A DNA stretch of 64,000 nt from Candidatus Gallimonas merdae. Its GTDB lineage: Bacteria > Bacillota > Clostridia > Christensenellales > Borkfalkiaceae. The translations under genes and the position numbers were made by a program. Under the pieces are notes generated by a model. That model saw nothing but the letters and a program-made list of their open reading frames with translations. It was not told the origin of the DNA and ran no database searches. The stretch is from positions 104,761 through 168,760 of the forward strand of contig CAJFRT010000007.1 in NCBI GenBank assembly GCA_904419525.1, in the 5' to 3' direction. Positions 61,863-64,000 of the stretch are shown here, in pieces (the first letter of the stretch is position 1; every line of letters starts with the position of its first letter).

Positions 61863-61921
61863 CTTGTTATATTCTTTGTTATATTATTTTATCCCTCGTT
61901 ACATCGCTTACAATTTAATAT

Positions 61922-62122
61922 TTAGTTATGTACTATTTTAAACTCAGGGATTTTCTTTACAACGTGTAGGGAGATATGTTGCTTTAAATCCTCATCGAAA
62001 ATTCCATTTATGTATGAATTTTTACAAATTAGTGGGTCGTATATTTCTAATATCCTTGAGATTGCTGTTTTATCTCCCTTTACTGCTTTTATAAGGATTC
62101 CCTGAAATTCTGTTGCTTCCAT
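61922..62122 (-). CDS. Helix-turn-helix protein, Tn916 Orf8-like
   Basis: 66 residues (FQGILIKAVKGDKTAISRILEIYDPLICKNSYING…DLKQHISLHVVKKIPEF). The pattern of a KAxxGDxxAxxxILxxYxPLI start and a DLxQxLxxxLxxxIxxF end is that of the small regulator paired with the sigma-like gene in Tn916-related elements. Function: regulation of transfer/excision, by family. Confidence 0.75.
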   Translation of the reverse strand: MEATEFQGILIKAVKGDKTAISRILEIYDPLICKNSYINGIFDEDLKQHISLHVVKKIPEFKIVHN

Positions 62123-62163
62123 TTTTATTTTTTAATAAACTCAACTAATCCCCATTAAGTTAC

Positions 62164-62994
62164 TCAAAATTTATTAAACAGCTTAATAGTCTGCTTGACT
62201 TGCGTCTTAAAACGGTCGATATAACTTGCGATATAATCGGCAATATCGATGGTTTTATCCATGAGCGGGGTCATGTCCATCGCGTAGTTGAGCGCGGAAT
62301 AGGTATCGCACGCGTGGCTCGCGGAGAACGTGGCGTTTGCAAGCCTGCGGCCCTCCGCCGCTAAATCGTACCGCTTGCCGCCCGCGATCTGACTGTCGAA
62401 CACCGCCGCAAGCGCGCGCATCAGGTTGGGGTGCGCTCCGCAGTCGAGATATACTTTCTCGTCGTCATTCATCCAATCGAGGTCGCGCCACACCTCGCAC
62501 CCGTACACCTTTTCGGGGCGCTCTTCGGGGTTGAGCATGCGTAGCGCCGTGATGACTTTGAGAGCCGTGGCAACGTGCGTCTCGTGCTTGTCCGCAAGGT
62601 TGTGCGTATAGAGATATCTCGGCTTTGCCCTTCGGATAAGGTCTGCAAGTTCTTCGATGATTTTTGCATTGCCCGCGTCCTTGACTTCCTTGGACGGGTG
62701 GGATAGCATTGCCAAAAAGCCGTACTCACCCACCATCGCCGCCTTTTTCTGTTCGACGACGCGTACTTCCTTCATCTGCTCATCCGTGTAGTCGACGTAA
62801 AGACCGCTTCTCGGGCTCCCCGCGCCGTCCGTCACAATAATGGCGCCGAACCACTTGTCTTGATTCCCGAAGCACTCCGCGATGGGCGCATACGCCATGA
62901 ATTCGATGTCGTCCTGATGCGCAGAAATGGCAAGGTGCGTTGTGCGTTCAATTGCTTTCTGCTCCTCCGTTCCGTCCGGGATATACGTGATCAT
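62164..62994 (-). CDS. PIG-L family N-acetylglucosaminyl deacetylase-like protein
   Basis: Zinc-dependent deacetylase of amino sugars. 276 residues with the metal motif ISAHQDDIEFM (about 23-33) and the later YTHNLADKHETHVATALKV (about 129-147). With the ROK kinase and NagB-like gene upstream it suggests use of an N-acetylated amino sugar. The last 20 codons are more AT-rich than the rest and abut the element, so the 3' end may have been altered. ATG overlaps the ROK stop by 4 bp. Confidence 0.85.
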   Translation of the reverse strand: MITYIPDGTEEQKAIERTTHLAISAHQDDIEFMAYAPIAECFGNQDKWFGAIIVTDGAGSPRSGLYVDYTDEQMKEVRVVEQKKAAMVGEYGFLAMLSHPSKEVKDAGNAKIIEELADLIRRAKPRYLYTHNLADKHETHVATALKVITALRMLNPEERPEKVYGCEVWRDLDWMNDDEKVYLDCGAHPNLMRALAAVFDSQIAGGKRYDLAAEGRRLANATFSASHACDTYSALNYAMDMTPLMDKTIDIADYIASYIDRFKTQVKQTIKLFNKF

Positions 62995-63951
62995 TTCCTC
63001 TCCTTTGCGAGCATTGCTGCTCCCGCCAGCCCCGCATCGTTGCCGAGGCTCGCCGCCCTGATGACGACGGGCGCATATCTGCCGCGCCCGAGAATTTTCA
63101 AATCCACCATCTTCTGCAAGGGTAGCGTGAGCGCTTCCCCTTCTGCGGAAATCCCTCCCCCGATGAGCACCGCCTGCGGGCGGAACACGTTGACGATATT
63201 CGCGATCCCCTCCGCAAGATAATTAAGATACCGTTCCACGACTTCTTTCGCCGTTTCGTCGCCCCGCCGCATCCCGTCGAACGCCGTCCTGCCGTCAGCG
63301 TTGTCTGCACTGCCTCTGCAAAGCTCCCACATTTTGCTCTCGGGGTGAGCGACCATTGCATCTCTCGTCTGCCGCATAAGCGCGCTTGCGGAGGCGTACG
63401 CCTCAAAACAGCCCCTTCTCCCGCAGGCGCATGGCTCGCCGTCCATGCGTATGACCTCATGCCCGAGCTCTGCGCCCGAGCTCTGCGCCCGCGCCCAGCT
63501 CACCCGTGAACAGCTTCCCGCCGAAGATGATGCCGCTCCCAACGCCTGTGCCGAGCGTGATGAGAACAATGCTCTTATACTCCTTTCCCGCGCCGCAAGC
63601 ATACTCCCCGTACGCTGCCGCGTTCGCGTCGTTACAAAGCGTGACGGGAATCCCGAGCCGTCCGCCCAGATCGCTTGCGAGCGGCTTGTTCTCCCAGCCG
63701 AGATTTCCGCCCGTGACGACCATACCGTGTTCGCCGTCGATGACCCCGGGGCAGCCGGTGCCCACGCTTTCCGGCATACCCATGTCCGCGATCATGCCTT
63801 TGATAACTTCCGCGATCGCGGATACGGTTGTCCCGTAATCGCAGTCCGCGGGCGTGGAGATTTTATCTTTTTTGAGAATGTTTCCGTTCTCGCCGACCGC
63901 ACCGAACTTTACGAACGTGCCGCCGAGATCGATTCCGATACGATAACTCAT
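62991..63951 (-). pseudogene. ROK-family sugar kinase, frameshifted by a 13-bp tandem duplication
   Basis: The N-terminal part from ATG 63951 (YRIGIDLGGTFVKFGAVG … NDANAAAYGE … LGTGVGSGIIFGGKLFTGELGAGAELG) and the C-terminal part ending at 62991 (HEVIRMDGEPCACGRRGCFEAYASASAL…) are one ROK kinase in two frames. At 63462-63487 the unit CCCGAGCTCTGCG stands twice; deleting one copy rejoins …GAGAELG with HEVIRM. As written the N-terminal frame stops shortly after the duplication and the product would lack the zinc motif and C-terminal domain. Slippage mutation, phase variation or an assembly error are all possible. Confidence 0.85.
63462..63487. repeat. 13-bp tandem duplication in the ROK gene
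   Basis: CCCGAGCTCTGCG is repeated twice without a gap and shifts the ROK reading frame by one base. Confidence 0.9.
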
Positions 63952-64000
63952 AATTTTGCTGCCGCCTCACGATCGGCAATAAGAATACAGTCGGGGTGGA
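63948..64000 (-). CDS. NagB-like sugar-phosphate deaminase (partial, C-terminus)
   Basis: The last residues HPDCILIADREAAAKL, ending with TGA at 63948-63950, resemble the C-terminus of glucosamine-6-phosphate deaminase and related proteins (L-H-P-x3-hydrophobic-x-D-x-E-A-A). Only about 17 codons are visible, so the call is weak; it fits the neighbouring deacetylase and kinase. Stop overlaps the ROK start (ATGA). Confidence 0.5.
   Translation of the reverse strand, partial: HPDCILIADREAAAKL

Larger units (their letters stand above)
56585..62163. mobile_element. Integrative element with tandem large serine recombinases, inserted in spoVAD
   Basis: The base composition changes sharply to AT-rich at 56585 and returns to host-like values at about 62160-62240. 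The block holds two large serine recombinases, a DUF6870-like protein, a sigma-like regulator and an Orf8-like protein, a gene set seen in conjugative transposons and related mobilisable elements of Clostridia. Left edge is defined by the break in spoVAD; the right edge is uncertain because spoVAD does not resume, so the element may be larger and extend past the window with the sugar genes as cargo. Confidence 0.75.

Noticed and set aside
1..64000. CRISPR array
   Set aside because: No series of regularly spaced direct repeats of 24-40 bp was found on reading the window.

Overview
The window reads as chromosome of a fermentative, probably endospore-forming member of the Clostridia (low-redundancy Gram-positive style SD sites, Rex control of fermentation, YabP/YabQ, SpoVAE and a SpoVAD fragment, direct O-acetylhomoserine sulfhydrylation, BipA, a LacI-controlled xylan locus). 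The bulk is moderately GC-rich; one AT-rich block at about 56.6-62.2 kb is clearly of different origin. Nothing here allows a species name.

Layout. 0-5.2 kb: end of rplI, then a redox block on the minus strand: [FeFe] hydrogenase, AdhE and the repressor Rex with a promoter/operator. 5.3-11.7 kb: valS, divergent from a three-gene ABC importer of the SsuABC/TauABC type, then a YkvI-like membrane protein that overlaps the permease 3' end. 11.7-24 kb: a membrane-anchored PadR-type protein; a DUF1934/metallo-hydrolase/rho/ROK operon; tyrA, a YgjP-type metalloprotease, aroA, a DtxR-like regulator, a low-molecular-weight phosphatase, a small Xre regulator, an M50-like membrane protein; the sporulation/division operon yabP-yabQ-divIC-ppx. 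24-31 kb: typA and an aroK-panE-gltX-thyA-folA operon. 30.6-38.6 kb: secG-rnr-smpB, metY-metA and a zinc/cadmium efflux cassette (ArsR sensor, HMA protein, P1B ATPase). 38.9-50.5 kb: a xylan/xylo-oligosaccharide locus (GH1, modular lipoprotein, GH10, two permeases, solute-binding protein, LacI regulator, GH43) with matching LacI-type operators before both transcription units. 50.7-55.7 kb: tRNA-Arg(ACG), a DnaA-box-rich spacer, NusG-II/ApbE pair and a YdjGHI-like SPFH/zinc-ribbon group. 55.8-64 kb: spoVAE and the C-terminal third of spoVAD, cut abruptly by an AT-rich integrative element that carries two tandem large serine recombinases, Tn916-like regulatory genes and two small ORFs; beyond it lie an amino-sugar set (PIG-L deacetylase, ROK kinase with a frameshifting 13-bp duplication, end of a NagB-like deaminase).

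Most notable: (1) spoVAD is interrupted at a codon boundary by the serine-recombinase element, the arrangement expected for a sporulation intervening element of the skin type, although the N-terminal half of spoVAD is not in the window, so simple truncation remains possible; (2) five genes have consensus promoters placed so close to the start codon that their mRNAs should be leaderless or have about 3-nt leaders; (3) four intergenic sites share a promoter-like architecture with the same palindrome in the spacer, all pointing leftwards; (4) a PadR-type DNA-binding domain fused to a long coiled coil and four membrane segments; (5) a cluster of DnaA boxes far from any dnaA gene.
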